From: Hydnum rufescens UP504
Lineage: Eukaryota > Basidiomycota > Agaricomycetes > Cantharellales > Hydnaceae
DNA length: 64,000 nucleotides
Direction: 5' to 3'
Assembly: GCA_014904985.1 (NCBI GenBank)
Contig: MU128950.1
Location: forward strand, 85,252 to 149,251
The position numbers and the translations under genes are program-made. This document shows positions 44,740 to 56,469 of the stretch, piece after piece (the stretch's first letter is position 1; each line of letters begins with the position of its first letter). Below the pieces are notes generated by a model. It had not been told where the DNA came from. It did no database searches and was given only the letters and a program-made list of their open reading frames with translations.

Positions 44740-45655
44740 TGGTCAAGGAATTACCCAAAACCCACATGCATGTTGCCAAACTCACAATCACCTCCAAGAC
44801 AGCAGGTCCCAATTGTCCATGAATCTCCAGTAGGCAAGAGCAGGCTATGTTGGCAGTACTCCATGACTTGGGCTCTACCATTCCCCAAGTTGCTCTCCAG
44901 ATGCTCATGAAGTTCTCAACACCTCCCCAGCCCAGTTTTGATAAGAAACCATGATTAATATGCTAACATCAATGTCCCATCCTCTCTCTAGTTCAGGTCA
45001 ATGGAAAGCTTTTGACAAAGAGCCTAAAGATCAGCCTAGTATGGAAGATGCAGTGTTCAAGCCAATGGCAGAAATCTTCAAGAGGGTTGTTGGTGTGGTG
45101 ATTGCAAGCTCAAGATCGAATCCAACTGTGCATGACTGCTCTATCAAACTGGTGCACAATCCATCCATAGTGCTGACATCCACTGACAGGTATATGCTGC
45201 CAGGCCTGACCCCCATATGCTGGTCAAAGACAGACCAGGCAGGGTGAATACATATTGGGCAGATGTGGTTCTCTTGGACGAATACAAGCAGAAGGATGAA
45301 ATTGAAGAATTGGACAATGCAAGTACTCTTTGCAAACTCTAAGCTGTGGTCCTTACAATTTTCCCTAGGATGTACAGAAGTGTCTATGGAGTATGCAACA
45401 CATCATGAGAGACAATCCATGCCAGCATGCAACATTTGGTCTAATGATCAAAAATACCACAATGAGGACATGGTTCTGTTGTCACTCTTCATTTGTGTTC
45501 ACTGATAGGAGATTGCCTGGCTTCAACCCTACCATGGCCGGTGTCCCAGGAGATCTGACACCATTCATCATTACTGTTCACTCCCATGACAATGAGAAAC
45601 CAAGGAAGTTCTGTCTCAGAAAGAGGACATCTTTTGATCTTGATCTCTGACCTAG
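44740..45655 (+). pseudogene. FunK1-family kinase pseudogene (copy A), N-terminal part
   Basis: Parallels copy B: 'DAVFKPMAEIFKRVVGVV' at about 45048, then 'HDCSIKLVHNPSI'. An intron-like GTACTC...CCCTAG is at 45322-45369, followed by 'DVQKCLWSMQHIMRDNPC' and 'FNPTMAGVPGDLTPFII'. These belong to the N-terminal half that precedes the catalytic domain in fungal FunK1 kinases. The catalytic half was not found after 45655. Frames are broken, so non-functional. Confidence 0.65.
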
Positions 45656-46640
45656 TGAGGCTACTATTTAGCATGGATGGCTGGCACTGAGGGTTTTACT
45701 GTATTTTCGGCTGCACAGAAAATCAACATTGAATGAGGAACCTAAATCAGCTCCCTATCTGGTTCCCTTCATTCAGTCATACCAGCTGTGTCATGGTTCA
45801 TCCAGTATTTGAGATGGCTTAAATTTAATCTGTTATCATGCCTCTCAGACAACTCAGAATTGTCGATTCAATACCTGATCCTATAGTTGCCAAGAAGATG
45901 GACAATTCCAACTTTTGCCACTAGCACTTTCCCAGCAGTCTTAAGTACTGTGCTTGTGTTCTGATGGCACTGTTTTCTTGGTTGGAAGTATGATCACATG
46001 GGAAGATCTGAAGCAGATTCAGCAAACAGTGCAATGTATCATCTTTACACAAGAATCCTCATGTCAAAGTTGTTCTTCACATCTCACCTATGGATGGCGC
46101 ATTTGGGCTGAAGCTTTTAAAATGGTGTGATATTGTAGCATCAAGCAGGAAGCCTATGTGTCAAATATTCATGAACCATGGATTCCAAGGAGAGAGAATG
46201 TCACACAAGGAATGGGCTAATGTCTCCAAGGTCATTCAGATCAAATTGGTATGTTTTATGGATAACTTGACTGTTCTTCCATTGAAAATTCTGTCACAAT
46301 ACAGTATCAGCCTCTGGTCACATTTGATTCTCAGATTGCACCCAGGATGATTTCTGGCAACTGTACAATCACACTCTAGTCTATCAAATACAAGCTGCCC
46401 TTCTGCTGTGCCCAAGTGTCTGTACTGACTTGATGTACTAGAATTGTGCATCAAGGACTTGTGTCATGCTGACTGTTGATAGCTTATGGTCTTCACTGGT
46501 TCTTGGGGATACATTACTTCAGGAAATATTCTCCTGGTCACATCAGCAATGGCAACTGGAGTTTTGAAGGATCTTGGGTCTCTTTAATGCCCCACCCCCA
46601 TCTGTCATACCCTCACAAAGCATCTGACTCTGGCATGGGG
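45656..46640. other. Unassigned region between kinase copies
   Basis: Short broken + strand frames, for example 46090-46350 ('QIFMNHGFQGERMSHKEWAN'). They could be further decayed coding sequence. No domain named. Confidence 0.3.
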
Positions 46641-46949
46641 GGTCCTAGGAAGGACAGTCCCTAATAATATTGTGACACCCCATCCTCCCATCATCCTGCC
46701 TTTGCCCAACCATGATGCCAATCTGATGATGACGATGAAGAATATGCTGAGTATTGGGCACATCTGATTGTTCTGGCTCTTGAGGGTTTATTATATGTGC
46801 TTTCAAACCTTCTGAGTTCCATGACTGCCACCATTCCTTATGCACTAATGATCTATGTTTTTATGTTACATATAGACCCTTAGCCTTATTATTGCACTAC
46901 AACTACAGTGCCACTGCTACCAAGTGGTGGGGACATGGTGTGAAATTGT

Positions 46950-48211
46950 TTGAGACATGAGAATTGTGCCCATCAAGAAGGCATGAATTGGCTTTGATTC
47001 AGAAAAATGATTCTAAGCTGTGTAGTAAGGCAATCAACTGCCATGAACAGCACAGTCCCTGTAATTTTGTACAAGCTGGGGCTATGGCAAAACAACATGC
47101 TGCCACTGTCTGTTACAGTCACAAGGTTGAAATTGATGATGAGACCATGTATTAAACCTTGTCCCTCACATCGAAACATGTTGTTTGGGCTGATATAATG
47201 ATGAAGGATCTTTGGTTCCTCACAATGCACTTGGTGGCCTGGAAATGACCATAAGTGTGAGCTTGAAATGAAGAGAATTGACAGTCTACTAACATTAGCC
47301 CACATCTATAATCACTTTACAAAGTCTTTTAGGGTCCTGATTATAGAAACATTCCATGGGAATCACTCAGAGCATGTGGCTTCTACCCCCATGGTCAGAG
47401 GTAGGAGTTGTCAAATAATCTTTTGCATGAAGGACTTCTGGGATGTGGTTGAGCATTGCATGGTTATTATTCTTTGCCATGCATATGCATGCCACATTGA
47501 TGATATCAGATTCTCTCACTCTGTCTGTTGATGGCCAACTGATCTTGATCATGAGACCCCAGCCCACTAGATCTGGAGGATCAGCATGGCCCCCAATCAC
47601 AACTGTTCCTCGGCCTACAAGAGTGTACTGGCAGTGAGTCATGACTGTGCCCAGCTGTATTCTGGCATTGTGAACAGTTATCATAGAGCTAAAGGAATAG
47701 TCTGGGACAGTCTTGTCCTGATTGTACTGGGCATTGTTCTTTGCTTTGTGGCTGGGTTGTACATGGGATCCCATTGGCACCCTTTCTAGTGCCAGAGGCA
47801 TGTCATGATATGTGATGAATGGATGGACACCCCATTGCTCCAGTGTAAGGCACATCATTTGAACAGTGACATTGATGAACAGCAAAAATCACCATTACTG
47901 ACCAAAGCAATGAACTCCAATACTGCAATACCACCATGATGGTAGTACCAGAGGCAACACTCCATTCCATCAGTTGTAATGTTGATAATGTGGCTGCAGA
48001 TTTGGCCAGAAGAGATCATTTCAAGAGTGCAACTAGCACTCTGTTTCTGTTTGTCCACATTCAGGGTGGGATTTGGCTTGTGGCTCATCAGGAAGGTCAT
48101 CTGCTGGTCGCTTTGAACTTGATCCGGACCCAGACATGGACCTAAAATTGGATTGTGACTTGGAGACTTCCCCATCTCAGGTGATGGATGAAGGTAGTTG
48201 TTTGGAGCCAT
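46950..48211 (-). pseudogene. FunK1-like kinase pseudogene (copy C)
   Basis: Reading leftwards, the N-terminal part comes first ('EMISSGQICSHIINI', about 48080). Then 'YTLVGRGTVV' and 'LMIKISWPSTDRVRESDIIN' follow at about 47640-47510, the N-lobe with the VAIK-like Lys in 'MIKIS'. 'HIPEVLHAKDY' comes next. Further on, 'NFNLVTVTDSGS' and 'TGTVLFMAVDCLTT' at about 47110-47020 match the FunK1 DFD/activation and 'TGT-FMA-D' segments. The DFD position reads NFN, the HRD motif is not intact, and frames are shifted, so it is dead. Confidence 0.6.
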
Positions 48212-49335
48212 TACTCCCTTGAGGTACAGTTAAGGATTGTCAGGTTGAATTTTTCTTCTCTGGAGCATCAGAAGACATCAATCCCTTAAACTCAACACAG
48301 CAATAGAGATCATCCCAGTAGAAAGGTGAGGAATAGCTCCCACTGCCATACTTAATTACAGGTGTGGCTCTGGGATTTGTGTTTCAGGGTCCATCTGGTT
48401 AGCTGAGCTTGACAACTGTGAGGCTATCATTTGCATCTAGGACATGAGCACCTCACCTTGTCAGATCAGAGCATATTTGCAGATCACATAGGGACCAAGG
48501 ATGAGATCAGCCATCGACTGTGGTTGTTACACCAACTGATGGGTGAACAGACTCTAGCTGAAAAGTCTGTCTGTAATTAGGATCAGTGGTGGAATGTTCA
48601 TGGCTCCCTGGAAGTATTGGTGTCATGATTATGAATGAAAAGGCTTGGGTGGAGCATGAGAGGTGAAGGGAATAAGTCATGATGGGTGAGGAACATCAGA
48701 ACATTGTATAAAATCCCCAAGCCTGACCAGCCAGGTCACAATACTCATCAGAAAGTGAATGATGACAAGTGCATGTGTTGAGGACCATCAGTGTGATTAT
48801 GAGGGTGAGAAGGGTTCAGTGGACTAGGGGGATGAAGAAAACAAGCTGGGGGTGTCATGGTGGCTGATGGATATCAGATTGCTGGATGAAACCCAAGCCT
48901 CGTCAGTAAGGCTTGTGATACTCATGAGGAACAAAACCACTGTGAGCCATCAAGTCCACTAGTTCAGACTTTATGATACCTACATGGTTGTAAATATAAA
49001 GGGCACAAAATTGAACCTGGATTGTAACTCATATAGCATCCATAGGCAAAGGATTTGAGGGCATATGAGGCAAGCCACAGATTGACTGGGTTGGGATCAC
49101 TATCCATGTTCCTGGGGTGATCAGCATGTATATAACTACCTGGCCTACATTCTCTTTCTGCAACTGCTGCCACCACTGGGGATGGATCCAGGATGAGATG
49201 AGCCACAAAAGCACATTTGAGATCATCAGCTAATCCAAGAGTATCAGGGTTCATAACATGAGAAGAAAGAGGAGGCTAGGAGGGTGATTTCATGGTTATG
49301 GCATCTTCTGATAGTGTGCCTCTTGGTTCATGTCC
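48212..49335. other. Unassigned region
   Basis: No convincing coding frame. Around 48717-48745 and 48893-48920 the words AAGCCTsrcCAG..GT and ATACTCAT recur, a weak direct repeat. Confidence 0.3.
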
Positions 49336-49339
49336 CTGA

Positions 49340-51730
49340 ATTCACAGTCAACTCCAAGACAGCAGGCCCCAGTTGTCCATGAGTATCCTGTTCATGCAAA
49401 GAAAGTTCCATTCCCATCACTCCTACCAAAATGACATCCTTGAGGAAGCTCGATTGGATGTTCTCCATGACTTGGGTTCCTCGGTGCCCCAAGTCACTTT
49501 CCAGACCTTTATGAAGTTTTTAGCACCACCTCAACTGGATTTTGATATCAATACCACTATGAATGCACTCAAGTCGATGCCTGATGGCACCCTTTCTGCT
49601 TCAGGTTGATGGAAAGCATTTGACAAGAGCTTACAGATAATGGGGAAAGCACAGTGTTTAAACTGATGACTCACATCTTTGATAATATTGTTGACATGAT
49701 AATTGCTAACTCAAACTTGAAGCTACCTGCAAAGGATTGCTTGGTGAATCTTGACCAGAATCCATCAAGGGGACTGATGTCAGGTGCCAGGTACAATGCC
49801 ACCAGGCCCAATGGCTATCTGTTGCTCAAGGACAGGTTCAATGAAACAGTTATATCATGGGTGGACATTGCTCTCTTGTGTGAATACAAGCAGGAGGATG
49901 GAATGGATGAATTAGATGATGCAAGTATTCTTCTAGGATTTTGAGATGCTATGGGATACTGATGATTTGCCCTAGGATGTGTGGAAGTGTATATGGAGTA
50001 TGCAACATGTCAGGAGAGACAACCCATGTCATTGAGCAACATATGGGATGACAATCGAAAATACCACAACCAGGGTATGGTTCTGTTGTCAGTCTTCAGT
50101 CATTGTCAGCATGCCATTCAACTTCATTTCAGTACATCTGCTTGTATTTGCAAGTAATTCCATGCCCTGAACTTTATTTAGGAACCAGAAGCCCTTGTTG
50201 AGTTGTTTGCTGCCTTTGCATTTGCCAACAGGAGATCCCTCAGCTTTGATCCTACTGTGATGCATCCACCAGGAGATCTGACACAATTCATCATAATGGT
50301 TCACCCTCATGACAGTAAGAAACCAAGGAGATTCCATACCAGACAGATCATTTTGTTGTTTGGTGCGGAGCCACTTCAAGGTCCAGGGACTCATGTTTTT
50401 GAAGCCATTGAAGTTGATGAAGGTGGAAAGGAGAAGGGCAATTCTGTTTTCCTAAGGGACATCTGGATTGACCATGATCACCTAAGGGAAGGTGCCATTC
50501 TCACCCAATTGTAGGACAAGGCAGACAAGAAGGATAAAAAGCTTGTGAAAAGGTATTTCCTTACTACTGTCTGTCACAGAGATGTCTTGATGAAGCCTGG
50601 TGTTGCAGACAATACTCAGGATCTCATGCACCAATTGAACACTACTCAAGATAGCATGTTTGAGTTGCACAAGAGACTAGTGATAGACTCAAAACATAAA
50701 GTTGCCTCTGGCTTGCAAGGACTTGCAAGGCCTTCATGAGCCAAGCCAGCTCCATGTCCCACACCTGGACTTGATGTACTCATGCAAGACACACTACCAG
50801 ATCATTTTTGAGGAAAAGGGAGTTACAATCAATCTTGTCCTGAGCCTTCATGATGTAATGAAGGCTCTCACTCACATTATCACTGGTGAGTTTTCCCCTT
50901 GTTATTCACAGCCATGATTCTCAACATTCTGGCAATGCAGCTTTGCAACTTCTTTGAAAATTGGGATTGGGCCATGGGGACATTAGCATCAGCAATATAT
51001 TGTGGTACAACAGAGGTGGCAAGCTATCAGATCTGGAATATGCAAGAGAATAGATGACAAGATGAGTCATGACACATGGATGGCAAGTCAAACTCAGTTT
51101 GTTATCTGGCAGCACACTGAATGTTTTTGACAGGACATGATATACCCCATGTTTGTTGAGGTTTCTGCACAAGGATTTCCTTCTGTTCCTTGATCTGCAC
51201 CTTCTGAGACTTTAGACCTTGAGTGGCTGTGAAGACAACCCCAAATCCAAGAGGCCATACAAAAGAATGGACCCCCCCTGTTTGTTTGTATTCATTTGCA
51301 TGACCTTGAATCATGGTGGTGGGTGGCAGTTTGGATCATCTTTTAGAACAATTTCTGTGTACCCCAGAAATTAGCTGCACCTCCTGAGCTCCCAACCATT
51401 CAACACCAACTTGACCAGGCCATGATCCTTTTCCCTTCCATCATAGAGAGCACTTGCCATCATGATGCTTTCCAGTCCCATTTCTCCAGTATTTGCAAGG
51501 CAGTGACTGGGGGGACTACCAAGCAAGAGCAACATTTACACTGACTCAATCTTCTTCAAAGAGATCTTGTCAATCATTATATGTTGGTTGATGCAATGCT
51601 GCCACACTCTATTAATCTGTCTACATCCAAGGACCAAATATATGACAATTTTAGGACCATTTTCATGTTATACCAGAAATCAGCATTTACTTGCACTTTT
51701 ATTCCAGACCTTGAGTGAGAATTATTGGGG
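49340..51730 (+). pseudogene. FunK1-family kinase pseudogene (copy B), nearly full length
   Basis: Segments follow FunK1 order. Start region 49440-49610. 'ATRPNGYLLLKDR' and 'SWVDIALLCEYKQEDGMDEL' lie at 49800-49930. The intron GTATTC...CCCTAG at 49930-49974 leads into 'DVWKCIWSMQHVRRDNPC'. 'FDPTVMHPPGDLTQFIIMVH' is at about 50245, then 'GPGTHVFEAIEVDEGGKEKG' and 'FLTTVCHRDVLMKPGV'. The catalytic loop at about 50970 reads HGD-I-S-I-S-N-I-L, with HRD changed to HGD. 'GGKLSDLEYARE' takes the DFG-equivalent place, and 'LHDLESWWWVAVW' is at about 51305. The helical tail runs to 51715. Multiple stops and frameshifts. FunK1 kinases are a fungal-specific expanded family; substrate unknown. Confidence 0.75.
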
Positions 51731-51855
51731 ATGCTGAAATGGCTAAGGGCAGAAATGGCTAGTGACATTGAAGTCGCCACTCGAAAGAGAAGGCAATCAT
51801 TGCTGTTACAAGGGATAGTATAGGGGGTAATTGGCCTAGTATTGTCACCATACAT

Positions 51856-52852
51856 TGTTGGAGGGATAAAACCCTACTACATAGATTCTGCTTCAGGACC
51901 CAACTACCTCCTCAAACAAATCCAATTTACTCAATTCCAATCCTTCAATTACCTATCATTCCTTTGATTGCCATACAACATGGATTTCAATTCTCCAAGA
52001 CCCATTTTATATCTCTTTCCTCCACCTTGTACATGAGACATTTATTGTCCATCTCCAAGTCTTCAACAGACTACCTCAAATTGTAGTTACTTCAAGCCCA
52101 GCCATCTGTGGCTCAGGCAATTCAACTTGCCTTGTTTGTTTGGTACTCAATCCATTATGCATTGCTCATTGCCTTAGCAGCAATATATGAGTCTGGATTA
52201 TATAAACAAAATCACCTAAGCCACTGCATCCAACTTGTGGACTGGTCACATGTTAAATAGGGGCTATTACAACACTCTCAAGGAATAAACATGGAATATC
52301 TTGCTCAGTTTTCATCGGATCAACTTGGAAAAATAGTGCTCAGAAGGCCACGATTCAGCTCTTTCGAACTACACCAAATTCATGTCTATCGGACACGAAC
52401 TCCATCCTCCAAGTTGATTTTATTATAAGTTTCATATTTCCCTTCAGTATTTCACAGATTTCTCTGTCGGTTTTGATCCGATTCATTGGAGATGACCACC
52501 CCTGGAAAGACGCTGAAAATCCGCATCGAATGGTACCAAGGGAAAAACGAGCAGATTAGAACTCAGCCTTCTGTGATTTAGTCTCCCCATGTCTCACTTC
52601 ATCTTTATCTCCACTTTTTCTGATTACTAAGGACATTTATTATTCCGGAAATTGATGTCCGATGGAGGGTACATCTAGGATGACTAGTATCACCATTCCC
52701 CAAGGGATTCTGTTCAGTAGGAGAGGAGGAATAACTTGGTTAAGCCATATTCCCCTATTCTGACTTAATTCTTGAATATCTCTTTCAGTTTTGAAGCTTT
52801 TGACTTGATCTCTTTTTCATCATTTTTGCCTTAACCCCACCTTTCTGCCAGT
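51856..52852. mobile_element. F1 LTR (copy c), inverted and truncated
   Basis: Starts TGTTGGAGGGATAAAACCC, inverted relative to copies a and b, and runs collinear with them to about CCACCTTTCTGCCAGTT. The remaining 370 bp are missing, replaced by F2 internal sequence. Confidence 0.8.
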
Positions 52853-52878
52853 TTTGACCTCCGCCTGAAAAATGCAAC

Positions 52879-53139
52879 CCAAAGTGGGTATTCACTTAAT
52901 AATTCAGGACTTATACAAAGAAAAACCTATTGAAAAATGTGGATATTAAAAGATCCATACCCAACAATAAGTGAATTCTACCATCAAAATTGAAGTATAA
53001 ACTTGCAGGAGATCTCACTATGGTTTGAAGGATGGAAATGGTGGTACTACACAAGGAAAGGCAATTTGGGTTCAGTTGTATAAGGCAGAAGAAGATGAAA
53101 AGACATTGCAAGGGGCTGCAATTAAAAGTGTTCACCATC
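52879..53139 (+). pseudogene. F2 3' internal remnant
   Basis: Matches 27441-27698: AAAGTGGGTATTC, then a Trp-rich coding stretch equivalent to 'ISLWFEGWTWWFYTRR', then CATTGCAAGGGGCTGC and the junction GTTCACCATC with the LTR. Confidence 0.7.
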
Positions 53140-54607
53140 TGTGGAGGATAAAAACATCCAGTATCAGAAAATGTGAATATCCATTGATCCCATCCTAAGA
53201 AATGATCATGCGAACTATGACAAAATTAATTACAGCTATGCATGAAAACAGAATTCATTCGATTACTCCGTCAGTTTTGATCAAAGAGGTACGCCCATAT
53301 AACGCTTGGAAAGCCGCAATTCACACCTTTCAAATGATACCAAACACAAGTTGAATGGACCAAAACTGCACTCTCCAGACCAATATTACTATCAAAATTC
53401 AGAATCTCCAGTAAAAAATAAATTTCTCTGTCAGTTCACATCCAATTCTCTCGGAACAGCTGTGCCTAGAAAGATATAAAAAATATGCATCCAACGGTAC
53501 TGAGCATGCAAAGAACAGATCAAAACTGAGCTCTCCAAACCAATATTACTATCAGAATCAACACCCATTAGTATTTTACGAATTTCTCTGTCAGTTTGCA
53601 TCTGATCTGCTCAGAACCACTGCACCCAGAAAGCTGTTAAAACTCTGCATCAAATTATACCAATAATGTCTATTATGGATGCAAAGTGTTGTTTCTGCAT
53701 CAAATCCCATCCCATGCACTTGTCCCCATTATCAACCAGCAACAAAAACATCTTAACCACTGGACTACAAAGAAATTAATCTCCAAGAACTCAGAAATAT
53801 CCTTTGATTTCATCTCCCATTGCCACAAATAACTTCTAGAACTTCACAGATAAGAAAGATAACACCTTCTTGGCAACCCTTTTGTTCTGTTTATGAATGA
53901 CTCACCCTCCTTGACAACCCTATTGTTCTCACCTATGACTCACATATGACTCACCTAGGAGTGAGTCATATTCTTTAAACACAGCCACCTTCAGAAAGGT
54001 ATAAAAGCTGGTAGATTTTCCTGTATCCCCCCATCTCCTCACTACTGGGAATATACTACTGTCTATAAATCTGCTTGCATCTGAAGGGAGTACTGATCTA
54101 AAGCCATCTGGAGCTAAGTCATATACAAAGTTGTTAAGACTAAGTCACTGGAAGCCCTCTATGCAAAATACTGAGCCAAGGATAGTTGCAGGACCTAAGG
54201 TTAGAGTTGCTGGACATCCAAGGAAAAGTGAGTAATAACAAAGTCAAGTCAGAAGAAGAAAGAAACACATTGACACACTGAACCAAGCTTAAACCAGTCT
54301 AGAACCCTCTTTAGAATCCGCATTTTGACCAGGAGGACACAAATAGGTACATACAAATAGCAGTAAACAATCCAATACAAAACATATAAGCCTTTCACAA
54401 GCATCCATGATATATCATTGACTATAGCTAGTCCATACCATCACCTTATCCCTCACTGAATTCCATACACAACTTGTTAGAGAGTGATCAACCATCAGAA
54501 CAAACCAGCCCATTGAATAAAAAACAGAAATACAGTCTCCCATCCACACACTGGCTGAACCAGAGTTTGATTTGACAGTCATCGGAGCTCCCAATCCTTC
54601 TTCTATA
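53140..54607 (+). mobile_element. F2 LTR (copy d), 3' LTR
   Basis: TGTGGAGGATAAAAAC...CAATCCTTCTTCTATA, with a TATAAAA box near 54001. It is shorter than other copies through internal deletions near 53810-53950 and in the TATAAGCC array. It follows F2 internal sequence and abuts the F3 insertion by 4 bp plus the GCACA duplication. Confidence 0.75.
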
Positions 54608-54616
54608 GTGGGCACA

Positions 54617-55293
54617 TGTCAGGGTTTGTCCCTCACTCCGGTCCACTCCAGTCCACTCTGGTCCACTCTGGTCCACTCCGGATCACTCCAGTCCTTGTCC
54701 ACCCACCTCCAGTCCAGTTCTCCGCTTAGTTCCTTTGCCCAAGTCCACTTTGCTTCCGGCTTGATTCTGGTTTGACTCCAATCCAACCCTATCTTGGTTT
54801 CATTTCCCTTTCATTTCCCATTGCTTCTGGTTTGCCCCCTGGCCAAGTTCCTGTTCCTGTTCCTGTTCCCGTCCCCCTTGTAACCACCGACAGTTTAGCG
54901 ATCACTCCCCTGTAGTATAGTCATCATGTATAAGTAGTCCAAGAGCAAAGTCCAGAGACCCCAGCTTTGGTCTCTCAGGATTTCCGCTGTTACTCCAGAC
55001 TACAGGTCAGCCTTCATGTATTCCGTATTCATATTACATAATCTCAGGATTTCCGCTGTTACTCCGGACTACAGCTCCGAGTATTATCCAGTCGACTCCA
55101 CGAGCTTAAGGACTGCTGTGCTCATTTCCGCCTAGTCCCTTCTGGGCTGCTGGACCACTCCTCCGACATCCCTAACCTCCTTATCTCATTCTTGCCCGGA
55201 TTCTTGCGGACTTAGCCGGACTTACACCAGACTTAGCCAGAATTATTTGTGTTTACATTTGTTTGGTGCCCTTGTCGCAGCGTGGCCCTGACA
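54617..55293 (+). mobile_element. F3 5' LTR, 677 bp
   Basis: TGTCAGGG...CCCTGACA. It includes repeated CACTCCGGTC-like decamers at 54635-54690, absent or shorter in the minus copy, the promoter at 54929, and the predicted R start at 54963. Confidence 0.92.
54929..54973 (+). promoter_or_regulatory. F3 TATA box and predicted transcript start
   Basis: TATAAGTA at 54929, then AGCTTTGGTCT at 54963-54973, 34 nt downstream. The start is assigned because these 11 bases are exactly complementary to the primer-binding site at 55296, as the self-priming mechanism requires of the RNA 5' end. Confidence 0.75.
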
Positions 55294-55295
55294 GA

Positions 55296-55306
55296 AGACC
55301 AAAGCT
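55296..55306 (+). other. F3 self-primer binding site
   Basis: AGACCAAAGCT, two bases (GA) after the LTR end, is the exact reverse complement of AGCTTTGGTCT at 54963-54973. Complementarity stops after 11 bp. No tRNA-type TGG start is present. This spacing and length match the Tf1 self-priming arrangement. Confidence 0.8.
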
Positions 55307-55371
55307 CTCTCATGAGCCCACCATCTGGATTGCTTAGTATCGCCGATTTCGCTCCCACTCCTTGTTCCAAA

Positions 55372-56469
55372 ATGTCCGATGGTGCTCCAGTAGCCATTAC
55401 TGCCAACCACCTCCAACACCTCCTCACCCAACTCCAACAACAAAATGCCGCCCTCTGTGAGGAGCTGGATGACATGCGGAACCAAGGGACACATGTTGCT
55501 GGCTTTGTGTCAGCTGCAGTCCAGCAGACACTCCAGCAGCACCCTCCGCCTACCCAGTCTGCTCGCGAGGCCAAGGGAGCTGACCCCGAACCATTCTCTG
55601 GCGATCGGAAGAAAATGGAGAGTTTCCTATGCTCCATCTGGCTGAACATTGCCCTCCAACCTAGAGTCTATCCAACAGAGTTGCACAAAATCCTGTACAC
55701 ACTCTCCTGGATGAAGGATGGAACTGCCGGAGCATGGGCGGAAAGTCTCTCCACCTCCTTCCTAGATCCGGAAACCCACAATCCATACGAGACCTTTGAA
55801 GGGTTCCTGGTTGCCTTTGAAAGCGCTTTCAGAGAACCAGACCGGGAGTTCACTGCACGATCCCAACTCCAGAATCTGAAACAAGGGAAGATGTCCATGG
55901 AGGAATACACCACGCACTTTGATGCCTTGGCAGGACGAACCAGATTTGGAGAGGAAGCATTGATTGATGTGTATCAGCGGGGCCTCAACGAAAGACTGTT
56001 GGAAAAAATGCACCTCAGTGATCTGCCAGAGACACTTGGAGGATGGCAGGACACAGCACGGCATCTGGATAACCTATCTCTCCGGTTCCGACAAGCCACA
56101 TCCGGTACAACCCCATACACTCCGAGAAACCCCCGGACATCCATGGAGAAACCCCAGACAGCAGCACCTGTCACTCCTAGACTGACCACACTCCCTCCTG
56201 CACTGACACCCTCCTCATTGACTTCATTCACTCCCATGGATGTAGACTCAACTCGGAAATGAGAGGCATGATGGTGTTATAACTGTCAAGAGTTGGGACA
56301 CATCTCTCATGACTGTCCCCACCCGCAGAAGCCACAACAATTCATCCGCGCCATGGAAGACATTGGAGCAATCATCCGCGAGGAGTTATGGAAACTATTC
56401 CCAGCTCCGAAGAATGCCTCAGAAGCTCAGGGATCGCCTCCGCAGGATTTTCCCAACAGTCAGCAGTGA
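55372..56469 (+). pseudogene. F3 gag
   Basis: ATG at 55372 ('MSDGAPVAITANHLQHLLTQ') is chosen over the in-frame ATG at 55312 because the minus copy has ACG at that place. Gln/Leu-rich coiled coil (residues 5-35), a capsid-like helical domain (about 60-240), a Pro/Thr-rich linker, then the CCHC knuckle 'CYNCQELGHISHDC' at 56275-56316. TGA stops at 56260 and 56269 interrupt it just before the knuckle. The natural stop is TGA at 56467-56469, overlapping pol in the -1 frame. Gag packages element RNA in cytoplasmic particles; this copy is dead. Confidence 0.85.

Noticed and set aside
47435..47531. Short ORFs opposite kinase copy C as separate genes
   Set aside because: They are antisense to better-supported kinase sequence and have no domain of their own.
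44740..51730. Functional protein kinases
   Set aside because: Frames are broken many times. The catalytic HRD reads HGD in copy B and is not found in A; the DFD position is NFN in C.
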